Shown here: positions 17,194 through 25,385 of the stretch, piece after piece
Position numbering within the stretch: position 1 is the stretch's first letter
How the letters are laid out: each line of letters opens with the position of its first letter
From: CAZMHJ01 sp046350635
Lineage (GTDB): Bacteria; Patescibacteriota; Saccharimonadia; Saccharimonadales; CAIOMD01
Reading direction: 5' to 3'
NCBI GenBank assembly: GCA_046350635.1
Contig: JAXLZY010000003.1
Location: 76,315 to 140,314 of the forward strand
Length of the DNA stretch: 64,000 nt
The notes under the pieces: generated by a model
Databases searched by the model: none
What the model was told of the DNA's origin: nothing
Seen by the model: only the letters and a program-made list of their open reading frames with translations
Position numbers and translations under genes: made by a program

Positions 17194-17580
17194 ATGTTTA
17201 GAGATAAAGGTGAGCGTGAGGCTACAAGAATCCAAAAAGATCTTCAGCCTTACACCGCAATGACTAGCGAATACGAAATACTTGAGCGACTTCATGGCGC
17301 TGATGTTGAGCTTGCGGTGGCAAATAAACACCTGATTACCTCGAATGATAGATACCAATTCACCGTTGCACGTCTTTTAGTCGCCCGCACAAAAGCGCAA
17401 CGTTTTGCAATCGCTAATAGTGTTACCGAACAAGATGCATTCACAGGAATTCAAGATGTAACTGCAAAAGCCGACGAAATATCTAGCTACCTAAAGGCTA
17501 CTTTCGAAGCCTGTAACGATGATATAGAAGCAGTTTACTTCAGAATAGCTTCAATCAGCGGTTTTACGGCACTTGATTGA
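17194..17580 (+). CDS. Unknown small helical protein
   Basis: 128 residues from the ATG at 17194. Composition is A+T-leaning like the backbone. The protein is hydrophilic and mostly helical (MTSEYEILERLHGADVELAV, ATFEACNDDIEAVYFRIAS), with no membrane span or signal peptide. A helical regulator or bundle protein is plausible, but no family is recognised. The frame is open further upstream to 17065, but the promoter placement supports the ATG at 17194. It is the first gene inside the left border of the mosaic island. Confidence 0.5.
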   Translation: MFRDKGEREATRIQKDLQPYTAMTSEYEILERLHGADVELAVANKHLITSNDRYQFTVARLLVARTKAQRFAIANSVTEQDAFTGIQDVTAKADEISSYLKATFEACNDDIEAVYFRIASISGFTALD

Positions 17581-17919
17581 TATGAATTCTGCTTAAGGCT
17601 GCACATTTGCCGGCTTCGATACTGTTTTTGATGCCCGCTTCGTGCAAGGTAGTAATCGGATGTGCTGCAAGCAACGTTCTTGTCGAGGCTGCGACCACAG
17701 TAGCGGGCCCCTTTATTACCAAATAATTTTAAACAACGACTAAGCCAACAATACAATCCACTTCTTGCGCAAGTTGCTGCAAAGCAGAAAGCAATAGAGC
17801 GAGCACGGCTAGGCAAGACAAATAAAAACGTATACGCGCATTAAGTAGTGGTGTAACGTGATGCACGAGCCGTATTGAAGTGCTCACGGACCACTTGCTT
17901 GTGGATATCTGTTCCTTCT
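17581..17919. other. Degenerate region with ORF remnants
   Basis: No intact gene. On the plus strand a stretch ending at about 17844 reads as a plausible C-terminus (QQYNPLLAQVAAKQKAIER, then a Lys/Asn-rich tail) but is preceded by an in-frame TAG. Another frame just upstream holds a Cys-rich run (RMCCKQRSCRGCDHSSG). These look like pieces of one or two decayed genes of unknown family. Confidence 0.35.
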
Positions 17920-18139
17920 ATGTTTGATTCGTACTTTGATCGCAAAACCGCTTACGAGTGCCATGGGACCAACAAAAACCCCTTCAATCCAACATCTCTT
18001 GGCGGACTGCAGTTCAGCCTGAATAGAGAAGCCACGACCACTGTGACAACCATTTGAACCAGAAGTTTTACAAACCCTGTTGATAATGACCCAGTTATAC
18101 AACAAACTGTTCGAACTGAACAAGCAAAAAAAGAATTGA
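17920..18139 (+). pseudogene. Frameshifted small ORF of unknown function
   Basis: An ATG at 17920 opens MFDSYFDRKTAYECHGTNKN and continues to a TGA at 18055-18057. One frame over, the sequence continues as protein-like EPEVLQTLLIMTQLYNKLFE and stops at 18139. Joining them by a single frameshift near 18045 gives a protein of about 70 residues. No family is recognised. It could be a decayed gene or an intact one with a sequencing indel. Confidence 0.35.
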
Positions 18140-18219
18140 CCCGTCGATTTTAGGCGCCGAAAAAAGCAAGTAAAGATCCTTCGGATTTAAACTAATAACT
18201 GAGATTATTAACATAAAAG

Positions 18220-18232
18220 GCCTCACCGAGGC
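18220..18232 (-). terminator. Small hairpin terminator, T-run on both sides
   Basis: GCCTC-ACC-GAGGC, followed on the minus strand by CTTTTATG and on the plus strand by TTATTTTG. It would end minus-strand transcription coming from the VWA gene. Confidence 0.5.
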
Positions 18233-18250
18233 TTATTTTGCGTGCAAAAG

Positions 18251-19102
18251 TTAAAGCTGGGGGCCCGAGGAAATTCGCCTGAAAGCGATATCCTCGGGCC
18301 ACCGTGTTGAGCTGATGCTGATGGAGATCAGTTCGCCTGGCGGCAGCCAGGTGGTCGTCACCGTCGAACATCGCCTCGCGTAGAACGAGTCGTCGTCCTT
18401 GCCGAGCTTGGACATCTTCTTGGCGTCGACGTTGTCGATGAGCCGGCCCCCCTGCTCGAACGGGACACCCACCGGGATGTCGTCGTCGAGGCTCTCGAGG
18501 TAGTTCCAGCCACTGGCGTCGTTGCCGACGAACAGGAAACGGAGGAACACGGCCTGGTAGCTGAGGCGACGGATGATGTCGGTCGCAGCCTGGGGGTCGT
18601 CGGGCACACCATCGGTGACGCAGACCACGAAGGCTGGCGTGTCCATCTTCCTGACGGACGGCGCTGAGCCTCCTCTTCGGAAGAGCCCGCCTCCGCTCGA
18701 CAGGACGTCGGCGTTGCCGGTCTCGCGCGCCACCCACTCGAGGGCACCCGCCAGGTTGGTCGAACCACGAGCCGAGATGCCGTTGCGGTCGACGTAGCGG
18801 AGCTTGATCCTCTTCGCACGGCTCCACGCGGCTGTCGAAGAACGCGGTCGGGACGCTGTCGTCGTCGACGATGACAGCGACGAGCGAGCGGTCGACCGCC
18901 TCCTGGACGTGACCGTTCCGGTACTCCTCGTACATCGAGCCCGAACGGTCCACGATCTCGAGGACCTGCCAGACCTGGTTCGGGTTGACCTTCTTGGTCA
19001 TCATGACCTTGACGGCCGAGTCGACCTTCTTGGTGAGCAGACCACCGGTCTCCCCTGCTGGGCGTCGGCGGCGGCCACCTTCGTCATCTGGAGATTGGCC
19101 AT
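18251..19102 (-). pseudogene. VWA-domain protein of TerY/TerF type, interrupted by frameshifts
   Basis: Strongly G+C-rich. The start at 19102 (ATG after AAGGGG) gives MANLQMTKVAAADAQQG. One added G in a G-run (near 19055) joins it to ETGGLLTKKVDSAVKVMMTK and then VWQVLEIVDRSGSMYEEY, whose D-x-S-x-S is the MIDAS metal site. A second shift near 18810 leads to ISARGSTNLAGALEWVA (MIDAS Thr) and CVTDGVPDD (MIDAS Asp). The last reliable residues are near KKMSKLGKDDDSFY; the end may contain a third shift. VWA proteins of this kind accompany TerD and DUF475 proteins in Ter stress clusters. Each shift sits near a short homopolymer, so sequencing error is as likely as decay. Confidence 0.7.
18262..18300 (-). 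terminator. G+C-rich hairpin at the end of the VWA gene
   Basis: GGCCCGAGGA (18262-18271) pairs with TCCTCGGGCC (18291-18300), with an inner TCGC/GCGA stem. There is no T-run directly after it. The open frame formally reads through it, so the true stop may lie before it. Confidence 0.6.
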
Positions 19103-19147
19103 CGCTGGCCCCTTGTCTCATGTACAGCACTGTGCTGCAACGCTAAA

Positions 19148-19219
19148 ATAATAGCATAAAATACACTATTATGCAATATAGTAGATATACTTGCAATTTT
19201 ATACTATATTTGGTATACT
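19148..19219. promoter_or_regulatory. Divergent promoter pair for the VWA (minus) and TerD-like (plus) genes
   Basis: Minus: TTGCAT (revcomp of 19171-19176), 17-bp spacer, TATTAT (revcomp of 19148-19153). Plus: TTGCAA (19191-19196), 17-bp spacer, TATACT (19214-19219). Both lie in a short A+T-rich segment between two G+C-rich genes, so the imported genes are driven by consensus sigma-70-type promoters. Confidence 0.7.
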
Positions 19220-19259
19220 GTATCTGTTGTGTGACACTGGGTCATACACGAGAATCCTC

Positions 19260-19891
19260 TTGAGGAACAACAAGCCGCAGCTGCTCATCAGGAAGGGCGA
19301 GAAGAAGCCCTCGGTACGACCTTCGAGGCCGGACTGGGCTGGACGAGGCTCCGGGTCAGGTCGACCTCGACTCTGGGCCGTCCGGATGAACGCCGGCGTC
19401 GCCGAGCCCATCTTCTGGGGCAACCAGGACTGGCACCGCCCCGACCTCGGGCAGAACACGGAGGGCAACCCCTTCGTGGCCACCCCCGAGGGCGACGTCA
19501 TCTACAAGGGTGACGACCGCACCGGTGCCGAGTCCGCGACCGGCTACGACGAGAACGTGATCCTCACGCTCGACAAGGCGCCGGCAAGGTCACGCAGCAC
19601 GCGGTCTTCGCGACCAACTACGAGGACCCCGAGGTCGACCCGCTCGACGAAGACGCTCGGCATGGCGACCAACGTCCTGTTCGGCTGCGCAGCCGGGTAC
19701 GGAGAACGAGCTCGCGGTCAAGCTGGCCGAGGACAACCTACTGGACGTCACCGTTCTTCTGTGCACCATCGACCGCCAGCAGGTTTGTGGACCATGCACT
19801 CCAAGCAGGAGGGCTACACCGACAGCATGATCAAGGTCGCGCAGAAGCTCGGTGTCGACTTCGGCCAGCCGAGGTCGACTGGCACTCGTGA
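19260..19891 (+). pseudogene. TerD-family protein, interrupted by frameshifts
   Basis: Strongly G+C-rich. From a TTG at 19260 the frame reads RNNKPQLLIRKGEKK. One frame over it continues ALGTTFEAGLG, then (after restoring one G) WDEAPGQVDLDSG, the calcium-binding style segment of TerD proteins. VIYKGDDRTGAESATGYDE and ENVILTLDKAP match the TerD second half, followed by NVLFGCAAG, ENELAVKLAEDNLLDVTVLL and DSMIKVAQKLGVDFG. At least four single-base shifts are needed. TerD proteins bind Ca2+ and are stress-response scaffolds. The end is ambiguous: a stop at 19889-19891 gives a natural EVDWHS ending, while the open frame runs to 19964. Confidence 0.65.
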
Positions 19892-19912
19892 CATCCAGAA
19901 CCACACCGTGGT

Positions 19913-19948
19913 GGCTGGCTGGTCAAGTATTACTTTGACCAGCCAGCC
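19913..19948 (+). terminator. Perfect hairpin after the TerD-like gene
   Basis: GGCTGGCTGGTCAA (19913-19926) and its exact complement (19935-19948) form a 14-bp stem with an 8-nt loop. No T-run follows. Confidence 0.65.
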
Positions 19949-20021
19949 CCCACCCCCTACATGAAGTTATACATATGTCCCTTTACAGGGGTGAATGTAC
20001 GATTTTATAGAGTAGTAATAA

Positions 20022-20050
20022 TTGACAAATTAATAAAAAAGTGCTAAAAT
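20022..20050 (+). promoter_or_regulatory. Promoter of the DUF475 gene
   Basis: TTGACA (20022-20027), 17-bp spacer ending in GTGC, TAAAAT (20045-20050). The TGC before the -10 makes it an extended -10. The same TTGACA...GTGCTAAAAT form recurs upstream of the 24880-25191 gene. Confidence 0.75.
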
Positions 20051-20120
20051 AATTTTCATGGTTTGGCTTCGCGCATCTGCGAGTGCCATCCCCGCTCCCC
20101 ACAACTCATTAAGGAGAAGA

Positions 20121-21221
20121 ATGTCCGTCGTGACCAAGGCTTCCGTGTCCGACACGGAGCCCGCCAAGACCCATGGCATCGTGCGGACCTTCGGGTTCGC
20201 TGCCATCCTGACCGTCATCATCTGGGCGGCTGTCGGTTTCATCGATGGCTTCCAGGCTGTCGTGACGGTCGCCATCCTCACGGTGCTGGAGGTCACCTTC
20301 AGCTTCGACAACGCGGTGGTGAATGCCAAGGTCCTGAAGACCATGTCGCCGTTCTGGCAGACCATCTTCATGACTGTCGGCATCTTCGTCGCGGTGTTCG
20401 TCGTTCGATTCGCACTTCCGATCATTATCGTCCAGCTCACCAGTGGACTCGGGTTCGGCGATGTCGTCCAGACGGCGCTGAACAACCCCGAGCTCTACGC
20501 GGCCGAGCTGACCAAGGCCGGGCCGGCCATCGAGGCTTTCGGTGGTTCGTTCCTGCTGATGATCGCGGTCAGCTACTTCCTCGACGAGGAGAAGGACGTG
20601 CACTGGCTCGCCCCGCTCGAGCGTCGACTCGCTCCGCTGGGCAAGTTCGACAACATCACGGTCTTCGTGATGCTCGTGCTGGCTTCCGTGCTGTTCTTCA
20701 CCGTCGACGAGGCCGAGCGCACCACCGTGCTCGTCGCGTCCGTGTTGGGTATCACCCTGCACATGGGTCTCGACCTGTTCGGGGCCATGTTCGAGAAGGA
20801 GGACGACGAGGCTACCGAGTCGATGCCGGTGACCGACAAGGTCAAGGTCGGCATGGCGGCGTTCGCTGCGTTCCTCTACCTCGAGGTGCTCGACGCCAGC
20901 TTCAGCTTCGACGGCGTCATCGGCGCGTTCGCCATCACGACGAGTGTCCTGCTGATCATGGCGGGTCTCGGTGCGGGTGCCATCTGGGTGCGGTCCATGA
21001 CCGTCCACCTGGTGCGCGCCGGCACGCTCGCCAAGTACCGCTTCCTGGAGCACGGTGCCCACTGGGCCATCCTGTTCCTCGGCGTGGTCATGGTCGTCAA
21101 GCTCTTCCACACCGAGCCGCCCGAGTGGGCGACCGGTAGCATCGGCGTGGTGTTCATCGCACTCGCCGTCGTCACGAGCATCATCGCTCGGAAGCGCGAG
21201 GAGAGCAAGTCGCTCGCCTAG
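20121..21221 (+). CDS. DUF475/TerC-like integral membrane protein
   Basis: 366 residues from the ATG at 20121, preceded by AAGGAG at 7 bases; the frame extends to an ATG at 20058 without a ribosome-binding site. It is a polytopic membrane protein with two related halves. Each carries the TerC-type acidic membrane motif: LEVTFSFDNAVVNAKVL near residue 58 and LEVLDASFSFDGVIGAF near residue 255. These Glu/Asp/Asn residues are the presumed metal-binding site. DUF475 members accompany TerD and VWA genes, and TerC relatives are linked to Mn2+ handling and tellurite tolerance. The gene is G+C-rich, unlike the backbone, and is intact. A 16-bp hairpin follows. Confidence 0.85.
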   Translation: MSVVTKASVSDTEPAKTHGIVRTFGFAAILTVIIWAAVGFIDGFQAVVTVAILTVLEVTFSFDNAVVNAKVLKTMSPFWQTIFMTVGIFVAVFVVRFALPIIIVQLTSGLGFGDVVQTALNNPELYAAELTKAGPAIEAFGGSFLLMIAVSYFLDEEKDVHWLAPLERRLAPLGKFDNITVFVMLVLASVLFFTVDEAERTTVLVASVLGITLHMGLDLFGAMFEKEDDEATESMPVTDKVKVGMAAFAAFLYLEVLDASFSFDGVIGAFAITTSVLLIMAGLGAGAIWVRSMTVHLVRAGTLAKYRFLEHGAHWAILFLGVVMVVKLFHTEPPEWATGSIGVVFIALAVVTSIIARKREESKSLA

Positions 21222-21262
21222 CACTGCACGACATGCCTGCTTAATATGAGGTGTGGGGTATC

Positions 21263-21298
21263 GTCCCGCCCCTGGCGCTCACGCGCCGGGGGCGGGAC
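21263..21298 (+). terminator. 16-bp G+C hairpin after the DUF475 gene
   Basis: GTCCCGCCCCTGGCGC (21263-21278) pairs with 21283-21298 through 16 bp, with one T-G wobble and a TCAC loop. There is no T-run; the A+T-rich backbone resumes immediately after. Confidence 0.7.
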
Positions 21299-21367
21299 AA
21301 CCCACCATTTATGATTTATGTATAGCCGTTAAATAGTAACGATTACGATAAGTAATAAATGGCTATT

Positions 21368-22246
21368 TTACAAAACGACGGTCGGCCGCTTTGCTTTATT
21401 GGTAATGGCTTTTCGCAAAGCTTGCACGCCTGCTTCGTAACGTTGCATTTGTTCGAGCTCGTCACCCTCAACATATTCAAGAATTGTTTCGAGCGGCATT
21501 TTCGTTTCGCTTGCTTCTTCGACGAATGCATAAACTTCTTCAGGGCGACTGCCAACTAGCATTTTACAGATACGGGCGTTGGGTATAAATTTTGAACTTG
21601 TTTTTGCGATATGAATAAGTGATTGCAGAGATGACAATGCAATATGGTTGATAGCTGCTTCGATTGCGGGATTAGATGCATCATCACTGACGTCTAGAAT
21701 GTAGCAATACAACATTAAGGCATCGATAGTGCCGTCAAGTTTACGATGCAACATTCGCTCGTGCGAGCCAGTCACTAAAATATCATCTAGAGCAATAACT
21801 GCACGGGCTGTTTCTGGTAAACCCTCTGGTAGCACGAGACCGTTGCGTTCCATGACCGCTTCGCGTTGCTCGAGTGTCATTGATGCATAATCACCCTCTG
21901 TTAATACGGATCGATAAATTTTAAATGGTTCTATATGCGCTTGTGGAAGTTCCTCGCGCATAGTAGTCACAAAAGGCTCCAAAAGCGATTCAGATGCAGG
22001 TGGAGCAACTTTATAAGCAGAAGAAGTAACTAAAAGGGGCATTGGGTTATCGATATCAACCGGAATGACTTCTAATGCTCGTTGTGCTACTAAATGGCCA
22101 AATTTTGCCGCAATATCACCATCGCCATATTTAAAACGACTATATTCTTCGAGACTTACTTCGCCACCAATCGTATACGGAGTGCCTGCTTCGTCAGCGG
22201 TTACGGTATCTACAAACGCACGGTAGTGAACGGGCTTGCGGGCCAT
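21368..22246 (-). CDS. Ter-cluster-type phosphoribosyltransferase-like protein A
   Basis: 292 residues, native A+T-leaning composition. The PRPP-binding motif of type I phosphoribosyltransferases is seen as AVIALDDILVTGSHERML (near residue 147). Upstream lie YSRFKYGDGDIAAKFG and AYKVAPPAS, both shared with the neighbouring gene, so the two are paralogues. The C-terminal 100 residues are helical. Paired PRTases of this kind form the predicted nucleotide-metabolite biosynthetic arm of Ter stress clusters. Its ATG overlaps the stop of the upstream paralogue by one base (TAATG), so translation is coupled. The substrate is unknown. Confidence 0.7.
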   Translation of the reverse strand: MARKPVHYRAFVDTVTADEAGTPYTIGGEVSLEEYSRFKYGDGDIAAKFGHLVAQRALEVIPVDIDNPMPLLVTSSAYKVAPPASESLLEPFVTTMREELPQAHIEPFKIYRSVLTEGDYASMTLEQREAVMERNGLVLPEGLPETARAVIALDDILVTGSHERMLHRKLDGTIDALMLYCYILDVSDDASNPAIEAAINHIALSSLQSLIHIAKTSSKFIPNARICKMLVGSRPEEVYAFVEEASETKMPLETILEYVEGDELEQMQRYEAGVQALRKAITNKAKRPTVVL

Positions 22247-23103
22247 TACAGTAATCCCCTTTCGTTAGCAACCTGTACGATGGTATCGAACCCATAATCG
22301 TATTGGCTAAGAAAATCATCGCCCGTCATCACAGCTCCAGATACAATTTCGTCTACCAAATATTCAGGGATTGCATGCATAAATTGTTCTAGTTCTACTT
22401 GATCACTCGAAAGAATCATCTTAAGTGTGCGAATATTTAAATCAAAATTGTCATCTTGGATGGCCGGCAATAAATCGGTTACTTTCGCAATTGCTGAACC
22501 ATTAAGTTCTGATTCGACGTGGGGTGAAGATTGTGCTTGCTGTGCATCAAAAATAGCAATATAACCTAAATGTATAATCCGAGGTTGAACAGGTTCCTGT
22601 GCAAGTACATCAAGTACTTTTCGTTCTGCACCTCCCGAAATTCGTATATCATCAAGCACCACGACTGGCCGTTTACCTGGCCGTTTGTCAGTAAAACTAA
22701 AATCAATAGAATCAAGCTCTTTCGCCCTATCACTTGCACTTGATTTAGCATAATCAGATGCCGTTACACTACCTTTATACATGCGTATAATTTCGCCGGG
22801 TTCAAGGCCTAGTCTTTCACGCTCTGGATTAATTAAATCAAGACAGTATTTTGACAGATAAAAACATGCGGGTGGAACCTCTTTATAAGCAACCACGAAA
22901 GCGGGAGACAAACTATCAGCTACAACATCTTCATGGGTGTCTAGTAAGGTTTGTGCAATTACTTCTGCGAAGTCTTTTGTGGCATGTTTATCGCCATATT
23001 TCATACGACTATACGCCTCTCGGTCAAAATTACCTTCAGTGCTGGCAAGACCACCTTCTGTGTCAAAGAATAAGCTGTATTCTGTCGAGGTAGAGATATC
23101 CAT
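22246..23103 (-). CDS. Ter-cluster-type phosphoribosyltransferase-like protein B
   Basis: 285 residues from the ATG at 23103, which has AGGAG 5 bases before it; the frame extends to 23163 without support. The PRPP motif is PVVVLDDIRISGGAERKVL. YSRMKYGDKHATKDFAEV and AYKEVPPA correspond to YSRFKYGD and AYKVAPPA in the downstream paralogue. The order HAD phosphatase - PRTase B - PRTase A, with 7-bp and 1-bp junctions, is one operon. PRTase plus HAD phosphatase would make and then dephosphorylate a nucleotide-like metabolite; that pathway is inferred from the Ter literature. Confidence 0.7.
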   Translation of the reverse strand: MDISTSTEYSLFFDTEGGLASTEGNFDREAYSRMKYGDKHATKDFAEVIAQTLLDTHEDVVADSLSPAFVVAYKEVPPACFYLSKYCLDLINPERERLGLEPGEIIRMYKGSVTASDYAKSSASDRAKELDSIDFSFTDKRPGKRPVVVLDDIRISGGAERKVLDVLAQEPVQPRIIHLGYIAIFDAQQAQSSPHVESELNGSAIAKVTDLLPAIQDDNFDLNIRTLKMILSSDQVELEQFMHAIPEYLVDEIVSGAVMTGDDFLSQYDYGFDTIVQVANERGLL

Positions 23104-23110
23104 AGTACTC

Positions 23111-23812
23111 CTAAAGTGCCCCAGCTTCATAAGCATTAGCAATTGTCGGGTAGGCCGATTCAATGTCTGATGGTTTAGACGTTAAGTAGACGGCTTGCAT
23201 TCCAGCTTTTGTCGCACCTGCATAATCTGCAATAGAATTATCACCAACGTGAACAATTTCCCTCATCGGAAGCGCTAGCGCGCGAGCCGTTGCCTGGAAT
23301 ATACGTTGATGTGGTTTTGCGGCACCAACTTCGTTAGAAAATATTTGAGCGTCAGTCTTATCGAGAATTTCAGCCTTTGCAAGGGCGGAGCGCATGTATA
23401 CACCATCTATAAATCCAGTATTACTCGTAAGCGCTATTTTGCGTTTATCTTGCCGCAGTGCTTCGAGTGTATCGAGCAAGTTTGGCTCGTTATAAACTAC
23501 CAGGTATTCAAGGAAGAGTGTTTGAACATCACGCGAGAGTTCGGTTAATGTGGCGTCTGTTACAAATATGCCTAAGCGCTCAGAGGTGCGTTGCAATCGC
23601 TCATAAGCCCCAAACTGAACTCCAGTTTTGTCAGATTCTGCATCAGAATCAACGTCAACAGCCCGTAGTGTTGCACTAACGAGGTCTCGTTCAGTATTAT
23701 TTTGCGCACCAAAAACATCTGCGACGAGCTGATTACGAGCAGGCTTATAATCCGGGTTACTCTTGATAAGAGTCATCCAGATATCGAAACTTACACCATT
23801 AATTTCTGACAC
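23111..23812 (-). CDS. HAD-superfamily phosphatase of the PRTase operon
   Basis: 233 residues from a GTG at 23812. HAD motif I is SFDIWMTLI (Asp nucleophile; Trp at the position usually Asp, as in other FDxWxTL-type members), motif II ALTSNTGF, motif III the Lys in GAAKPHQRIF, motif IV VGDNSIADYAGATKAGM. A helical C1 cap spans about residues 20-100. It is the first gene of the three-gene operon with the two PRTase-like proteins, 7 bp upstream of PRTase B. HAD phosphatases are standard members of the Ter biosynthetic module. The exact substrate is unknown. Confidence 0.78.
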   Translation of the reverse strand: MSEINGVSFDIWMTLIKSNPDYKPARNQLVADVFGAQNNTERDLVSATLRAVDVDSDAESDKTGVQFGAYERLQRTSERLGIFVTDATLTELSRDVQTLFLEYLVVYNEPNLLDTLEALRQDKRKIALTSNTGFIDGVYMRSALAKAEILDKTDAQIFSNEVGAAKPHQRIFQATARALALPMREIVHVGDNSIADYAGATKAGMQAVYLTSKPSDIESAYPTIANAYEAGAL

Positions 23813-23909
23813 ACAATATTCTCAATTATTACGAAGTTGCAAATGCTCCTTCACAATACCTTCTAGATACTAAAAAGAAGTGTGAAAGAGACAAGCTAAG
23901 AGTGTTGCC

Positions 23910-23950
23910 CGTTCGGGCGGGGGCATCCGAAGACGCCCCCGCCACGAACG
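23910..23950 (-). terminator. 17-bp hairpin with UUCG tetraloop after the lipoprotein gene
   Basis: On the minus strand the stem runs from 23950 to 23910: a 6-bp outer helix, one bulged base, nine G-C pairs and two closing pairs around one mismatch, capped by C(TTCG)G. This is an exceptionally stable RNA hairpin; no T-run follows. It ends the 25191-23957 operon. Confidence 0.75.
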
Positions 23951-23956
23951 GTAGTG

Positions 23957-24883
23957 CTACTTGGTGCTGGCCGGGATGGTGACGTTCGACCCCTGAGGAA
24001 CCGGCAGAACCGTGATGTCGCCCTTGGCGATCGCCTGCGAGAGGAGATCGAGCTGCTTCTCGGTGAGCTTGTTCTTCTGGTAGTCGATGTAGCCAGCCTG
24101 GCCAAGCACGGCCACGATCGCCTTGATCGAGTCGAGCTCGGTGTTGACGGTCGCGTTGCGCTGGAGCTGGGCGTCGTTCTCCGCCTTGGCGATCTCACGA
24201 CCCGTGAGCGAGTCCTTCAGAGCAGCCGACTCCAGGACCGGCTTGTTGACCGTGAGCCTGAAATCGATGAAGAAGTTCCCGCCGCTGAGCTGCTGAGCGA
24301 ACACCGGCAGCTGCTTGGCCATGTCGGACTCGAAGTTGCCCCTGCCCGTTCCGTTGTAGATGTCGAGGTAGGTGCTGGTCTTGTCGTTGCTGGCCGCTGC
24401 CGATGCTGCACTCTGGATGGCCTGCTCGATGTAGACGTCGAGCATGGCGTTCCAACCGTCGTAGTTGTCGCCGTCGATGTAGGCGTACTTGCCGCTCCAC
24501 TGCTTGAGACCGATCTTCTCGTGGAACGTGCGAAGGGTGGCACAGTCGGTGTTCAGCGAGAACGTTGCCACACCGCTGATGAGCAGCGTGACGTTGTTCT
24601 TGACGATCTTGACCGGTGCCCCATCGGCGCCCTCGTCGAGCGAGAACTTGTAGGTTCGCTCGCCGGCCGGGTAGTAGTAGAAGTCGTCGCCGACTCCCGT
24701 GAACTCCTGGTGCGACGGGCCGAAGCAGTCGATGTAGCTCTTGCTCGTCGGGATGATGGGGTTGTCCTCGTAGTGGACAGCCGCCTCTCCGGGAGAGGTG
24801 CTGACCTGCGAGCAGCCCGACAGCGTCGGGATCGCCACCGCGAGGGCGACGATGATGACGGTGAGCTTGGACTTGGCGATCAC
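23957..24883 (-). CDS. Secreted lipoprotein, G+C-rich accessory gene
   Basis: 308 residues from the GTG at 24883, chosen because AAGGAG lies 6 bases upstream. The N-terminus is a lipoprotein signal: positive stub, hydrophobic core (LTVIIVALAVAIPTLSGC) and lipobox Cys near residue 24. The mature part has an early beta-rich region and a C-terminal helical region (ALKDSLTGREIAKAENDAQL, LGQAGYIDYQKNKLTEKQL), an arrangement like SPFH/band-7 proteins, but that is only a likeness. Its GTG overlaps the stop of the upstream membrane-protein gene (GTGA), so the two are coupled. The composition is foreign to the backbone and the reading frame is intact. Confidence 0.7.
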   Translation of the reverse strand: MIAKSKLTVIIVALAVAIPTLSGCSQVSTSPGEAAVHYEDNPIIPTSKSYIDCFGPSHQEFTGVGDDFYYYPAGERTYKFSLDEGADGAPVKIVKNNVTLLISGVATFSLNTDCATLRTFHEKIGLKQWSGKYAYIDGDNYDGWNAMLDVYIEQAIQSAASAAASNDKTSTYLDIYNGTGRGNFESDMAKQLPVFAQQLSGGNFFIDFRLTVNKPVLESAALKDSLTGREIAKAENDAQLQRNATVNTELDSIKAIVAVLGQAGYIDYQKNKLTEKQLDLLSQAIAKGDITVLPVPQGSNVTIPASTK

Positions 24884-25191
24884 GAGATCTCCTTGGGGTT
24901 GTCTTTGATCCATCGTTCGATGGGATCGGCGTACTCACTAGGGATGAGGACTGCCGGGTCTGCCAGCAGTTTTCTCATGATGTCTTCTGCGTTCTTCAGT
25001 GCCTCGCGCTGCTTGACCAGGTGTTCGAGAACGAGGGGGTTGAGCCCTTCGAAACGAAGAAGATCTGGTGCTCTGCGCGCGAGGTCCGCCTGGCGCCTGC
25101 GCTTGATGCCAAGCCGAACCAGTGCAATAAGTCCGATGACCAGCAGCACTGGAATGACAATAAACAGCAAGCCGGCTTCGAAACGAGCCAT
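24880..25191 (-). CDS. Small single-pass membrane protein coupled to the lipoprotein
   Basis: 103 residues from the ATG at 25191 (MARFEAGLLFIVIPVLLVIG), with a GGA-rich ribosome-binding site; the frame continues to 25236 without support. One N-terminal transmembrane helix is followed by a basic stretch (RLGIKRRRQ) and an amphipathic helical region. No family recognised. It is co-transcribed with the lipoprotein gene through a 4-bp GTGA overlap and is likely to work with it at the membrane. A promoter with a leader of about 160 bases lies upstream. Confidence 0.65.
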   Translation of the reverse strand: MARFEAGLLFIVIPVLLVIGLIALVRLGIKRRRQADLARRAPDLLRFEGLNPLVLEHLVKQREALKNAEDIMRKLLADPAVLIPSEYADPIERWIKDNPKEIS

Positions 25192-25356
25192 GGCTTTCCA
25201 TCCTAATGCGCTGGTACTGTGCTTCCCAGATCGCACCTTAGCTACAAGTTAAATAACCAAAGTGCGATCAAGAAAACTGCACAAATACCAATAAATTCTC
25301 TTAGCTTGTCAAGGTACGGTAACGGGCGTCTCCACCTCTGTTACGATACGAAACAT

Positions 25357-25385
25357 ATTTTAGCACAAAAGTATAAAAATGTCAA
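25357..25385 (-). promoter_or_regulatory. Promoter of the membrane protein-lipoprotein operon
   Basis: Minus strand TTGACA (25380-25385), 17-bp spacer ending in GTGC, TAAAAT (25357-25362). Both hexamers and the GTGC before the -10 are identical to the DUF475 promoter at 20022-20050. The leader to the GTG/ATG region is about 160 nt, longer than for backbone genes. Confidence 0.75.

Noticed and set aside
18192..19130. Long Arg/Pro-rich open frame on the minus strand covering the VWA region
   Set aside because: Only its first third is VWA-like; the rest is low-complexity Arg-rich sequence from a wrong frame. The MIDAS motifs continue in another frame, so a frameshifted VWA gene explains it better.
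20063..21224. Two other long open frames over the DUF475 gene (one plus, one minus)
   Set aside because: G+C-rich DNA keeps all frames open. Only the 20121 frame gives transmembrane helices, TerC-type motifs and a proper ribosome-binding site.
23954..25252. Long plus-strand open frame opposite the lipoprotein gene
   Set aside because: His/Arg/Asp-rich shadow with no ribosome-binding site. The minus strand has a signal peptide, lipobox and coupled start.
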